This document shows positions 8,736 through 16,936 of a stretch of DNA of 64,000 nt, piece after piece. This DNA comes from Rhizobium sp. RM. Its GTDB lineage: Bacteria > Pseudomonadota > Alphaproteobacteria > Rhizobiales > Rhizobiaceae. Made by a program: the position numbers and the translations under genes. The notes below the pieces were generated by a model. The model worked only from the letters and a program-made list of their open reading frames with translations, was not told where the DNA came from and did not search any database. Numbering within the stretch: the first letter of the stretch is position 1; the number at the start of each line of letters is the position of its first letter. Location: the NCBI RefSeq assembly GCF_013390595.1, contig NZ_JACAWV010000022.1, positions 248,001-312,000 on the forward strand. Direction: 5' to 3'.

Positions 8736-9134
8736 ATGATGCTGATTTCGGAATTTGCCAGAGCCACCGATCTGCCGGTCGATACGATCCGTTTCTACAT
8801 CGCCAAGGGACTGCTGAAACCGGAGCGCAGCGCCAAGGGCGGCTCCAATCCTTACCAGATGTTCCGCGCGGAAGATGTGACGGCGGCACGCATGATCCGC
8901 CTGCAGCAGACGCTGGGTTATTCTCTCGGTGAAATCCTGGCGCTGAACGAGGAATATCGCGCCGGCGAACATTCGTCAGAACGCACGATCGAGGTTCTGC
9001 AATCGCAGATAGCCAGGCTGGAAGAGCGCAAGGCCGCACTGGATGCGGCCCTGTCATTCCTGCGTGGCAAGGTGGACTGGATCAAGACGGGCAAGCCCGA
9101 CGACGCGCCGCGCCTTGAAGACTATCAGTGTTGA
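8736..9134 (+). CDS. MerR-family transcriptional regulator
   Basis: A 132-residue protein. The winged HTH is at residues 1-70 (MLISEFARATDLPVDTIRFY, then GLLKPERSAKGG). A long helix at about 80-118 forms the antiparallel dimer coil. The C-terminal effector part is very short and has only a single Cys as the last residue, so it lacks the metal or [2Fe-2S] cysteine clusters of MerR, CueR or SoxR. It more likely senses an organic electrophile, as AdhR-like proteins do. It is divergent from the aldo/keto reductase gene. Two consecutive ATG codons (8736, 8739) are possible starts. It overlaps the end of the convergent SDR gene by 10 bp. Confidence 0.88.
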   Translation: MMLISEFARATDLPVDTIRFYIAKGLLKPERSAKGGSNPYQMFRAEDVTAARMIRLQQTLGYSLGEILALNEEYRAGEHSSERTIEVLQSQIARLEERKAALDAALSFLRGKVDWIKTGKPDDAPRLEDYQC

Positions 9135-10150
9135 GCGGCTCTGAGTTCCGCCAGTCCTTCTTCCCGTGAGATCACCGGCTCATATCCAAGCTCCCGCCGC
9201 GCCTTGCCGATATCGAACGAGACCTCTACAGCCGAGGTCGCATAAGCCTGCCTTGTCAGCGGCGGAACAATCCTGCCGCCAGATATTCCCGCCAGAATAT
9301 CGCCAATGGTCGCCACGGTACGAACGACGGCACGCGGCACCACCTTTTCAGGAACGGCAAGCCCCTGTGTTTCCACCAGCGCTGAAACGATGCTGCGGAA
9401 CGGCACGGGCGCGCCGTCCGAAATGAAATAGACCTGGCCACCGCGACCACGGCCAAGCGCCAGTTCCACGGCGGTGCAAAGATTGGCGATGTGGGTGGTC
9501 GAGGTCAGATAGGTTCCACCGCTGATCCAGGCGAACTTGCCGGATTTTACCGCCTGCGTCAGCGCTGGAAGGGCCGTCGTATCGTCCCTGCCCCAGACAA
9601 AACGCGGGCGCAGCACCACGACAGAAAAGTCGGGCCCGTCAGCAGCGAGAGCGAGGCGCTCTGCCGCCGCCTTCGTACGGGAATAACCGCCTGCCGGTCT
9701 TTGCGGCAATGGCATCGTTTCATCCACATTGACGAGCGGCTTGCCGGTGGCGAGCACGGATTCAGTACTGAGATGAATAACCTTGCGAACGCCGGCGGCA
9801 CGGGCCGCATCGAGAACCGCACGCGTGCCGTCCTCATTCACACGTCGCTGTTTTTCGCTGGCAGGCCCATGGTCGGTATCGGCGGCGGCGTGGATCAGCG
9901 CATCGCAGCCCGCCATGCCGGCAGACAAAGCGGGATCGAAAAGTTCGCCGATGACCGGTTTCGCTCCCAGCGACCGAACCAGTTCTGCCGCGCTTTCACT
10001 GCGCACCAGGGCGGAGATTTCCACACCGCGCGCAACAAAATGGCGGATCAGGTTGCGGCCGACATAGCCGCTAGCGCCCGTTACGAAGATCCGTTGAAAC
10101 AGAACGAGTTTATCCGTGGCCGCGTCCTGTGCGGCAATGCTGTCAGTCAT
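9125..10150 (-). CDS. NAD-dependent epimerase/dehydratase family protein (extended SDR)
   Basis: A 341-residue extended SDR. The glycine motif is FVTGASGYVGRNLIRHF, the active-site region is HLSTESVLA, and the YxxxK pair is in GGYSRTKAAAERL. A C-terminal substrate domain follows. The family includes sugar epimerases, 3-beta-hydroxysteroid-type dehydrogenases and dihydroflavonol-reductase-like enzymes; the substrate is unknown. ATG 10150 gives the usual short N-terminal extension. It lies 25 bp downstream of the TetR gene on the same strand and is almost certainly in its operon, so it is probably repressed by that TetR protein. Confidence 0.85.
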   Translation of the reverse strand: MTDSIAAQDAATDKLVLFQRIFVTGASGYVGRNLIRHFVARGVEISALVRSESAAELVRSLGAKPVIGELFDPALSAGMAGCDALIHAAADTDHGPASEKQRRVNEDGTRAVLDAARAAGVRKVIHLSTESVLATGKPLVNVDETMPLPQRPAGGYSRTKAAAERLALAADGPDFSVVVLRPRFVWGRDDTTALPALTQAVKSGKFAWISGGTYLTSTTHIANLCTAVELALGRGRGGQVYFISDGAPVPFRSIVSALVETQGLAVPEKVVPRAVVRTVATIGDILAGISGGRIVPPLTRQAYATSAVEVSFDIGKARRELGYEPVISREEGLAELRAAQH

Positions 10151-10175
10151 GTTATTCACCTGTGTCCTGGGAGGG

Positions 10176-10760
10176 TCAGCTCGTGGCGATTTCGGGAAGA
10201 TCGCTCTCACCCGGTTGCGCCGTCACAAGCCAGTTGATCTCGCGAAGAAGCCTGTCGCGCTCTTCACGCGGGAAATGGTGGAAATCGAGATGTTCGAGGA
10301 ATTTCAGCCCCTCCAGCGCCAGATAGGCTAGAAGCGCACCACGCGGCGATGGTGATGTGGCCTCGATGCGGGAAATGGTACGGACCTGATTATCCTGCAT
10401 CTTGGTACGCAGCCCGGCATCCAGCGCAAGCGCGGCACTGAGGTTCAGCGCAACCGCCCTGAACTCCTCCGGCGGCGGAGCAGCAGCGGCAAGAATACGC
10501 CCACGGATGGCCTTGTCCTCGACTGCAGCGATCTGCGCTTCAATCCCGGCATGATGGTCATTGTCGCGTTCAAACGCGCGGTCCACCACGGCTTCGACCA
10601 GGGCCTGCTTGGACTTGTGGTCGTAAAGCACGCTCGCCTTGTTGATACCCGCCTCCCTGGCGACAGCATCAATCGTCAGATTCGCCGCCCCGTCCCGACC
10701 GACAACCCGTTCCGCCGCATCAAGAACCGCCTGCTGATCGATAACCCGCTTCCTGCCCAT
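10176..10760 (-). CDS. TetR-family transcriptional regulator
   Basis: A 194-residue TetR protein. The HTH covers residues 5-50 (AVLDAAERVVGRDGAANLTI, then AVAREAGINKASVLYDHKSK). The all-helical C-terminal ligand/dimer domain carries LAYLALEGLKFLEHL. The start MGRKRV is at 10760; upstream in-frame sequence is the promoter. It is cotranscribed with the SDR gene at 9125, and a palindrome just upstream suggests autorepression. The ligand is unknown. Confidence 0.88.
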   Translation of the reverse strand: MGRKRVIDQQAVLDAAERVVGRDGAANLTIDAVAREAGINKASVLYDHKSKQALVEAVVDRAFERDNDHHAGIEAQIAAVEDKAIRGRILAAAAPPPEEFRAVALNLSAALALDAGLRTKMQDNQVRTISRIEATSPSPRGALLAYLALEGLKFLEHLDFHHFPREERDRLLREINWLVTAQPGESDLPEIATS

Positions 10761-10781
10761 CGTCTCATCCAATTTATTTCC

Positions 10782-10793
10782 AACCAGATGGTT
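10782..10793. promoter_or_regulatory. Putative TetR operator
   Basis: AACCA-GA-TGGTT is a perfect 5-bp inverted repeat, embedded in a longer imperfect AT-rich dyad. It lies 22 bp upstream of the TetR start codon, where an autorepressor would bind. Confidence 0.55.
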
Positions 10794-10883
10794 ATAAATA
10801 ATTGGCGATGACCATGTCAAGCGTAGGAAGGGATATGGTGCAGCCCCTGCCCGCCATGGAACAGGAGCTGCTTTTGCCTGACG

Positions 10884-11588
10884 TCAGACCGAACGGGTCA
10901 GACCGCCATCGACCTTGAGGTTCTGGCCGGTGATGTAGCCGGCGCCTTCCGATACGAGGAAGGAAATGGTCGCGGCGATTTCGTCGCTGGTGCCGTAACG
11001 CTTCATCGGCACCATGTCGCGGCGCTCTTCGGTGGCAGGCAGGCTGTCGATCCAGCCGGGCAGCACGTTGTTGATGCGGATATTGTCGGCCGCGTAGGTA
11101 TCGGCATAGATCTTGGTGTAGGATGCGAGACCGGCGCGGAACACCGCAGAGGTCGGGAACATTGCAGCCGGTTCAAACGCCCAGGCAGTCGAAATGTTGA
11201 CGATGGCGCCGGATTTCTGCGCCTGCATGATCGGCGTGACCAGCCTGACCGGGCGAATGACGTTCATCAGATAGACGTCCAGACCGGTGTGCCATTGCTC
11301 ATCGGTGATCTCGGTAATGGCGGCGCGCGGACCGTGACCGGCGCTGTTGACCAGCGCGTCGATACGTCCCCATTTGTCCATCGCAGCATCGACCAGACGC
11401 TTCAGATCATCATTGGACTGGTTCGAACCGGTAATGCCGATGCCGCCAAGGTCTGCGGCCAGCGCCTCGCCCTTGCCGGAGGAAGACAGGATCGCAACCT
11501 TGAAGCCATCGGCAGCAAGACGCCTGGCTGCCGCTGCCCCCATGCCGCTTCCGCCCGCGGTGACAATTGCTACTTTTTCTACTGCCAT
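10884..11588 (-). CDS. Short-chain dehydrogenase/reductase
   Basis: A 234-residue classical SDR. The cofactor motif is TAGGSGMGAAAARRLA and NSAGHG is the structural element. The catalytic Ser is in VNISTAWAFE. The usual YxxxK appears altered: YTKIYADTY contains Tyr and Lys but not in the exact YxxxK spacing. The C-terminus GYITGQNLKVDGGLT is canonical. It is divergent from the LysR gene at 11707 and probably regulated by it. The unusual catalytic spacing may mean altered activity, so the substrate is left open. Confidence 0.85.
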   Translation of the reverse strand: MAVEKVAIVTAGGSGMGAAAARRLAADGFKVAILSSSGKGEALAADLGGIGITGSNQSNDDLKRLVDAAMDKWGRIDALVNSAGHGPRAAITEITDEQWHTGLDVYLMNVIRPVRLVTPIMQAQKSGAIVNISTAWAFEPAAMFPTSAVFRAGLASYTKIYADTYAADNIRINNVLPGWIDSLPATEERRDMVPMKRYGTSDEIAATISFLVSEGAGYITGQNLKVDGGLTRSV

Positions 11589-11635
11589 ATCCTCATCCTT
11601 TTCACATCGACGCGCACATTGATTATGCCTGAAAC

Positions 11636-11648
11636 CATGATTATCATG
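11636..11648. promoter_or_regulatory. Putative LysR box between SDR and LysR genes
   Basis: CATGAT-T-ATCATG is a 13-bp perfect dyad in the 118-bp spacer between the divergent SDR (11588) and LysR (11707) genes. Its position and symmetry fit a LysR recognition site. Confidence 0.45.
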
Positions 11649-11706
11649 TTACATGCCCGGTCAGCCAATCAGTTCTCCTGAATTTTGACTGTAGAAAATC
11701 TATCGG

Positions 11707-12612
11707 ATGAGCGACACACTCGGAAAAATTCCCTCCCTCAATGGGCTGAAAGCCTTTGAGGCAGCCGCACGCCACCTGAACTTTCGCCTGGCGGCGGAAG
11801 AGCTTGGCGTGACACAGGGTGCGGTGGCGCAACAGGTGCGCGGACTGGAGGCCGAACTTGGCCTGCAGCTCTTCGAGCGCCAGCCCCGCACGCTGGCGCT
11901 GACCGGCGAAGGCCGCGCCTATATTGCCGATGTCAGGCGTGCCTTTGAAATCATTGCCCGCGCAACCGGCGACCTGCGGCCGCAGCCCGTGCGGCTCGCC
12001 ATCAGCACCACGCCGACCTTCGCATCCAAATGGCTTATTCCGAGATTGCCGGATCTGACCGCCCGCCACCCCGATCTCGATATCCATATCGTTGCGACCG
12101 ATCGCATCTCGCATTTTCAGGTGGATGGCGTCGACCTTGCGGTGCGTTATGGTCGAGCGCCGTTCGGACCGGGCTTGTCCTGGCAGTTGCTGTTCGAACA
12201 GGAAATAGTCGCCGCCTGCAGTCCCATGCTGCTGAGGGACCGCGAACCGCCGAAAACCATGGCAGAACTGGCGGGTTTTCCGCTTCTGCTGGACGCCCAC
12301 AATTTCTGGCCGGAATATATCGAGCAGCAATTCGGCGTGCCGGATGCACCACAGGAGGCGCCGGCCTTTCGCCGCATCAGCTTCAACCAGACCTCACACG
12401 CCATCGACGCGGCCATTGCCGGCCAGGGCATCGTACTCGCCACCCGCAACTTCATTGCCAGCGATCTGGCTGAACAGCGGCTCGTACAGATCGGCCAGCA
12501 CACGCTGCGCGGCCCCTCCGATTTCTACCTCGTCTGGCCACGCCACAGAAAATCCGCAGCTCTGGAAGCGATCAAAAGCTGGATGGTGTCAGCGACGACA
12601 GGGGCCGATTGA
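11707..12612 (+). CDS. LysR-family regulator, GcvA-like
   Basis: A 301-residue protein of the GcvA/AmpR subgroup, recognised by PSLNGLKAFEAAARHLNFRLA at the start (residues 9-29), GVTQGAVAQQVRGLEAELG, and the LALTGEGRAY end of the HTH. The effector domain continues from residue 90. It is divergent from the SDR gene at 10884, its likely target, and ends one base before the convergent racemase gene. Confidence 0.9.
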   Translation: MSDTLGKIPSLNGLKAFEAAARHLNFRLAAEELGVTQGAVAQQVRGLEAELGLQLFERQPRTLALTGEGRAYIADVRRAFEIIARATGDLRPQPVRLAISTTPTFASKWLIPRLPDLTARHPDLDIHIVATDRISHFQVDGVDLAVRYGRAPFGPGLSWQLLFEQEIVAACSPMLLRDREPPKTMAELAGFPLLLDAHNFWPEYIEQQFGVPDAPQEAPAFRRISFNQTSHAIDAAIAGQGIVLATRNFIASDLAEQRLVQIGQHTLRGPSDFYLVWPRHRKSAALEAIKSWMVSATTGAD

Positions 12613-13335
12613 TCAGCGAGCCGTTCCGTTACCGCCCGCTGACATCTCAAGCGCCGCCGCAAGCAGCGCTTCCACATGAATTTCCATGGTGTCCAATGTC
12701 GTTACCGGTAAATCGGAATCGGTGAACAACAATGGCAGTTCCGTGCAGCCCAACACCAGCGCGTCGATAGCGTGATCGCGCTGCATGCGCCGAACGATGG
12801 CGAGAAAATCTTCACGCGTCTCGTGACGGACAATTCCTCGTTCGAGTTCGTCCGCGATCTTTGCCGCTATGTAGTCGATTTCCGGCACGGACGGTGCGAT
12901 CACCTCAATGCCGCTTTCGCGAAACGGCGCCTTGAAGAAATCTGCTTCCATCGTGAACCGTGTCCCGAACAGGCCAAGACGACGAAGCTCTCTCCTGGCA
13001 GCTTCCTCGCGGGTCGCCTCGACGATGCTGATGAGCGGTACGCTCGACCGTGCCTGTAGCGCATCGAAAACGATGTGCGGTGTGTTGCCTGTGAGCGCAA
13101 CGATTTCCGCCCCGGCCGCAATCAGCCTGTCGATGCCCGCCATCAGATAGGTCGTCAGCCCGTCATAATCCCGCGCCTGACAAAACCGGAAGACATCAAA
13201 GACATTCAGGCTTTCAATCGTCATGTTTGGAAAGAAATGGTCTCCAACCCGCGCATGCGCCGCATAGACCAGCCTGCGATAATAGAGCAGTGTCGATTCC
13301 GGCCCGATACCGCCGATAAGACCCAGCTTTCTCAT
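12613..13335 (-). CDS. Aspartate/glutamate racemase family protein with an altered first catalytic motif
   Basis: A 240-residue member of the Asp/Glu racemase superfamily, whose members are cytoplasmic PLP-independent racemases. The N-terminal LGLIGGIGPESTLLYYRRL and the second catalytic motif VLGCTELPLL are intact. The first motif, normally xCNTxH with the catalytic Cys, reads LTGNTPH, so Gly occupies the Cys position. Relatives of YgeA replace this Cys with Thr and keep activity on L-amino acids, but Gly cannot act as a base. The protein may be a one-base enzyme, an isomerase of a different kind, or catalytically silent. It lies in a minus-strand run with the tautomerase and amidotransferase genes. 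Confidence 0.82.
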   Translation of the reverse strand: MRKLGLIGGIGPESTLLYYRRLVYAAHARVGDHFFPNMTIESLNVFDVFRFCQARDYDGLTTYLMAGIDRLIAAGAEIVALTGNTPHIVFDALQARSSVPLISIVEATREEAARRELRRLGLFGTRFTMEADFFKAPFRESGIEVIAPSVPEIDYIAAKIADELERGIVRHETREDFLAIVRRMQRDHAIDALVLGCTELPLLFTDSDLPVTTLDTMEIHVEALLAAALEMSAGGNGTAR

Positions 13336-13364
13336 GCTTGTCCCTCTTGAGAGCCATGCTGGTC

Positions 13365-13589
13365 TTAAACCGGCCTCTGCGATTTGCTTTTCTGCCGGCG
13401 AACGGTCGTGCTTTCGCCACCGACACCCCAATTGTCCATGGAGACCTCATCGATGATGACCACGGTTGTTTCCGGGTTCTTGTTCAGGACGCGGGCCAGA
13501 AGCTGCGTAACCTCACGGATGAGTTCCGCTTTCTGCTCAGCGGTTGGTGCCTCCGAGCCGCCGGTAACCTTGATGTTGACGTAGGGCAT
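13365..13589 (-). CDS. 4-oxalocrotonate tautomerase family protein
   Basis: A 74-residue tautomerase. The mature N-terminus would be the catalytic Pro of MPYVNIKVTGG, and ELIREVTQLLARVLNKNPETT is the characteristic helix. These small proteins form hexamers and use Pro1 as a general base on 2-hydroxymuconate-type enols. It lies 29 bp upstream of the racemase gene and 28 bp downstream of the amidotransferase gene, all on the minus strand, so a three-gene operon is likely. The tail (RRQKSKSQRPV) is longer and more basic than typical 62-residue members. Confidence 0.85.
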   Translation of the reverse strand: MPYVNIKVTGGSEAPTAEQKAELIREVTQLLARVLNKNPETTVVIIDEVSMDNWGVGGESTTVRRQKSKSQRPV

Positions 13590-13617
13590 ATGATCTCCTC
13601 CATATTGTTACGTGAAA

Positions 13618-14361
13618 CTAGGCACTGGTCTCGAGCTGCTGACGGCTCAGCGCCTGCACCGCAAAGCGGCGGAGCAGTCCAACCGGCTCTGGTGCATCCA
13701 CAACCGCCGCAAGCAGGCTGTCCGGGTCTCGTCCCTCATTGCGCAATACATCTGCGCGCAGGTGAATGATTGCCGCACCGATCTCCGGCGTGAACTCGGG
13801 GTGAAACTGTGTGGATATGGCATTGCGCCCATAACGGACGATCTGATGCGGATCGTGACTGGACGCGGCAAGTGCCTGGGCGCCGGGTGGAAGCCTTATG
13901 ATGGTCTGCATGTGGGTCAGATGCGCAGGAAATAGCGGCGGCATGGCCTGAAGCAGTGGATCATGCTCTGCACCCTCCAGAAGGCGGATCGTCTGCGTTC
14001 CGATCTCGCGCCCATCTGGATGATAGTCAACGTGACCGCCCAGAGCATGCGCCATGAGCTGATGACCGTAACAAACGCCGAACAGCGGCAGGTCGATTGC
14101 CATCGCCTGACCGATCCATTGCGCTGTCGCTTCGCTCCACGGCAAACGTTCCGTCACCATGTCCCACGAACCGGTGATGATTGCGCCGCAAATGCTTTCC
14201 GGCGCGGGCAACACCTCTCCGTCGAAAACACGGACCACTTGCAGCGTTTCAGCCAACGGCCCCAGCGCATGCCGGAACCACTGCGGCAGATCGCCATGCC
14301 GGGTGCGGATGGCTTCAGGCGGCGTGCCGACCTGTATGAGCAGCAAGGGAGAAAAATCCAA
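13618..14361 (-). CDS. Class I glutamine amidotransferase-like protein
   Basis: A 247-residue GATase1 domain resembling stand-alone GMP-synthase-like amidotransferases (YfeJ/GuaA N-terminal type). The nucleophile elbow is LFGVCYGHQLMAHALGG (Cys near residue 95), with the His/Glu of the triad in TQFHPEF. There is no attached synthetase domain; such proteins can hydrolyse gamma-glutamyl conjugates. TTG 14361 was chosen because GAGGATCACC precedes it and LLLIQVGTPPEA follows as in the family; a more distal TTG at 14412 is the alternative. It heads the operon with the tautomerase and racemase genes and is divergent from the LysR gene at 14493. Confidence 0.82.
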   Translation of the reverse strand: MDFSPLLLIQVGTPPEAIRTRHGDLPQWFRHALGPLAETLQVVRVFDGEVLPAPESICGAIITGSWDMVTERLPWSEATAQWIGQAMAIDLPLFGVCYGHQLMAHALGGHVDYHPDGREIGTQTIRLLEGAEHDPLLQAMPPLFPAHLTHMQTIIRLPPGAQALAASSHDPHQIVRYGRNAISTQFHPEFTPEIGAAIIHLRADVLRNEGRDPDSLLAAVVDAPEPVGLLRRFAVQALSRQQLETSA

Positions 14362-14492
14362 GGTGATCCTCGCAAGAATGGGTTGGAGTTGGCAAGGCGC
14401 TGACAGCAGCAACAGCTCCGATCCGTCCGCGACATTTCTAGCTTGCCTTCCCCATCTTGAAAAATGAATAATAGAGATATGGAGTTCTTGAA

Positions 14493-15368
14493 TTGAGAAA
14501 CATAGACATAGACTCGCTTGAAATCTTCAAGGCTGTCGTGGACTGCGGCGGCATAACGAAAGCAGCGATGCGGCTGAACAGGGTCCAGTCGAACATCACG
14601 ACACGGGTCAAAAACCTCGAAGAGCGGTTACAGGTCTCGCTGTTTCACCGCGAAGGCGGCAAGCTGGTTCTCACCGCCGAGGGACAACTGCTTCTGACCT
14701 ATGCAGAAAGGTTGTTGCGCCTGTCCAACGAGGCGGAAGCGGCGCTGCGCTCTCGTGCTCCAAGCGGAACACTGAGAATTGGCACACTGGAAAGCACGGC
14801 AGCCGCCCGCCTGCCGCCCCTGCTGGCATCTTACCATCAACGTTATCCGGACGTTCGCCTGGAACTGGTGACAGGCGACACAACCTCGATGATCGAGCGT
14901 GTCCGCAACTACGATGTGGAAGCCGCCTTTGTGTCGGAGCCATTTCAGGCCGACGATCTGGACACCTGCCCGGCCTTTACGGAGGAACTGGTGCTGATCG
15001 GCGCCAAAGAGGTGGCGTCTATTGAGGCCGCACGGCAACTGGCAAAACGCACCGTCATTGCCTTTGCCACCGGGTGCTCCTATCGGCGCATTTTCGAGGA
15101 CTGGCTCTCCAGCTCAAACATCATGCCGGAAAGGGTTCTCGAACTCGGTTCCTACCATGCGATCACCGCCTGCGTCGCGGCCGGTTCAGGCATCGGCATC
15201 ATGCCACGTTCCGTGCTTCGCGCCGTCCACACCGAGGCTGAGGTACAGGCCATTCCCCTTCCGCCACGGTTTGGAAAGACCCGCACACACCTCATAACCC
15301 GCCGCGGCTATTCCTCAGTGGCACTGGAGGCGCTGCGTGGCGAACTGAAGCGCAGCCAGGATAAATAA
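14493..15368 (+). CDS. LysR-family transcriptional regulator
   Basis: A 291-residue LysR protein. The HTH is at residues 5-63 (LEIFKAVVDCGGITKAAMRL, NRVQSNITTRVKNLEERL, LVLTAEGQLLL). The effector domain resembles CysL/YwfK-type regulators. The start appears to be TTG 14493, with TGGAG 9 bp upstream; no in-frame ATG lies nearby. It is divergent from the amidotransferase-tautomerase-racemase operon and is probably its regulator. Confidence 0.88.
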   Translation: MRNIDIDSLEIFKAVVDCGGITKAAMRLNRVQSNITTRVKNLEERLQVSLFHREGGKLVLTAEGQLLLTYAERLLRLSNEAEAALRSRAPSGTLRIGTLESTAAARLPPLLASYHQRYPDVRLELVTGDTTSMIERVRNYDVEAAFVSEPFQADDLDTCPAFTEELVLIGAKEVASIEAARQLAKRTVIAFATGCSYRRIFEDWLSSSNIMPERVLELGSYHAITACVAAGSGIGIMPRSVLRAVHTEAEVQAIPLPPRFGKTRTHLITRRGYSSVALEALRGELKRSQDK

Positions 15369-15474
15369 GATGGGTGCCACAGGCGATCCGATTGTGGCAT
15401 CCGGCCTGCCGGTGTCCAGACGCAGCAGCATTGCCGCCACGCGGACACCCCCTCACCACATCAGTTCAAATGGC

Positions 15475-15849
15475 TCAGGAGTCTGCGCCGGCAACACTCT
15501 GCTCAGGCGAAGCTGCTTTGGGCCGGAAGAACAGAAAAAAGATGATGCTGAGAGGGGAGCCCACGCTGATCGGAAATCCCGTCTCCAGAAAATAGGCGAG
15601 TGAGCCGAGCGGGTTACTCGTCACCGTCGCAAGTGTGGATGGCAAATAGTTGAAAAGCGCCAAAACGAAAACCGTGACCGTGCCGACCAACAGACCCAGA
15701 ACCGGCCCCATCAGGCATATCAGCAGCGTCGTGGCGATGCTGCGCTTGAACCATCTGGAGATTTTCAGCATGCAGCCAAATGTGACAAAGGCAACAAGGA
15801 GAATGAGCAGGAAAAAGTTTCCCCCGATCATCATGTCAAATTCATTCAT
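15475..15849 (-). CDS. Small membrane protein of unknown function
   Basis: A 124-residue protein with three hydrophobic segments, roughly residues 8-30, 38-68 and 92-110, and a short polar C-terminus. No family was recognised. It stands alone between a LysR gene and a gene-poor stretch next to the first phage-derived block, and its base composition is already somewhat lower in GC than the DNA to its left. It could be a resident membrane protein or part of the acquired segment. Confidence 0.6.
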   Translation of the reverse strand: MNEFDMMIGGNFFLLILLVAFVTFGCMLKISRWFKRSIATTLLICLMGPVLGLLVGTVTVFVLALFNYLPSTLATVTSNPLGSLAYFLETGFPISVGSPLSIIFFLFFRPKAASPEQSVAGADS

Positions 15850-16158
15850 CGCATAATCCTTATCCTAAAAATTTCTAGTTATTCATCTGTAGCGTACGTC
15901 GAAGCTCAAACGCCTTACGGCTTCGTCGAGAACCTGCAATTGTCCACAGACCATTCGGAAACATCGTTCTGTCGGCCAGAGAGAGAACCGATCAGCCTCA
16001 AAAACGGGTCACAACGTATCGACGCAATCATTGCCCAACGCACCCGCAACAGGGAGCAAGAACGACACATTACAATACAATTTAAAGATGAAAATCCACG
16101 CACAATGAAAAAAATCTGGAATGCGGTAGACCCTCGCACGTTTTCGAACGCGAATGCC
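15850..16158. other. Gene-free AT-richer stretch at the edge of the first phage-derived block
   Basis: Short frames exist here but none has a convincing start or codon pattern. The base composition shifts to AT-richer sequence. I see no tRNA, integrase or clear direct repeat that would mark an attachment site. It probably holds promoters of the flanking minus-strand gene and the boundary of the acquired DNA. Confidence 0.5.
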
Positions 16159-16878
16159 TCAGTTTCCCTCGGGCATTCTCCATGACTTGCATTGATCGAC
16201 GCAATACTCGGGAAACAGAATCTTTTTGTCGGCCAGGTTCAATGCGAACATGATGACTGCAATATTGACCTCGCGCAGTGGATTTCTCTGAGCCGTCAAA
16301 ACAAGTGCACCGGGAGGCAAGGCCTCCAAATACTCATCAGCATTCCGATAGCGAGCGCCCTCTTCCAAACGGCGTGGAACGAATTGAAGTTCTAACAGTG
16401 CCTCTACGTTTTTCGGATCGATGAGCGGCAAGGCTTTCAAGAGCGCGTTCTTGACCCCCAGCTCATGCATATCCTTGAAAAGATCGACCTCGACAAATAA
16501 CGTTTTGATCCGAATGGTTGTCGTGTTTCCCGACCCGGAAAGCTGAAAACGCCTGTAGAGCGGCAGGAAATTTTCGGCACCTGCCATGCCGAACGTACCC
16601 GAAAACGCCCTTTCACCCAGGAACTTCAGTACGAATGCCTCTGTATCGCCCTTCGGCCCTGGATCGTGGTGGCACAACCGTGTTCGAGGCGCACCGCCGC
16701 ATTCAGTCCAGCCGGGCTGCGCTTTCACCCGGTCGTAACTGTCTCCCGCCCTGATGCCCTGCCAGAATTCCGGCGGCGCGTAATCTCCGGGCGGTGCTGC
16801 ATGAGCGGGCATGACCAGCCCACACAACAACAAGCCCACCCAGCCGACAAGACGGCTTACGGCTTCTGTGCGCATCAT
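16159..16878 (-). CDS. Secreted protein of unknown function
   Basis: A 239-residue protein with an N-terminal signal peptide (hydrophobic core VGWVGLLLCGLVMPA, cleavage near AHA-AP). The mature part has four cysteines (ECGG, LCHH, then YCVDQC near the C-terminus), which could pair in the periplasm. No family was recognised. It is divergent from the first large phage-type protein with only a 58-bp spacer that also carries the shared 5' motif. It could therefore be a phage-borne accessory (moron-like) gene, but that is inference only. Confidence 0.6.
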   Translation of the reverse strand: MMRTEAVSRLVGWVGLLLCGLVMPAHAAPPGDYAPPEFWQGIRAGDSYDRVKAQPGWTECGGAPRTRLCHHDPGPKGDTEAFVLKFLGERAFSGTFGMAGAENFLPLYRRFQLSGSGNTTTIRIKTLFVEVDLFKDMHELGVKNALLKALPLIDPKNVEALLELQFVPRRLEEGARYRNADEYLEALPPGALVLTAQRNPLREVNIAVIMFALNLADKKILFPEYCVDQCKSWRMPEGN

Positions 16879-16886
16879 TCACCCCC

Positions 16887-16914
16887 ACAACCATTGCCCC
16901 CGTAACCATGCCTC
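16887..16914 (+). promoter_or_regulatory. Shared 5' motif, copy A (before the first large phage-type gene)
   Basis: ACAACCATT (16887-16895) is followed by TGCCTC (16909-16914) and then AGGAGAGG (16922-16929). The CCATT element lies 46 nt before the TTG start. Near-identical spacing and bases recur at 25948-25974 (ACAACCATT, TGCCTC, AGGAGAG) and in a diverged form at 50380-50410. It is probably a phage-specific promoter or leader signal; which of the two cannot be told from sequence. Confidence 0.55.
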
Positions 16915-16936
16915 AATCAAACAGGAGAGGCATGCC

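Noticed and set aside
15850..16158. Attachment site or tRNA at the edge of the first phage block
   Set aside because: No tRNA-like fold, integrase gene or matching direct repeat on the other side (26595-26635) could be found by eye.
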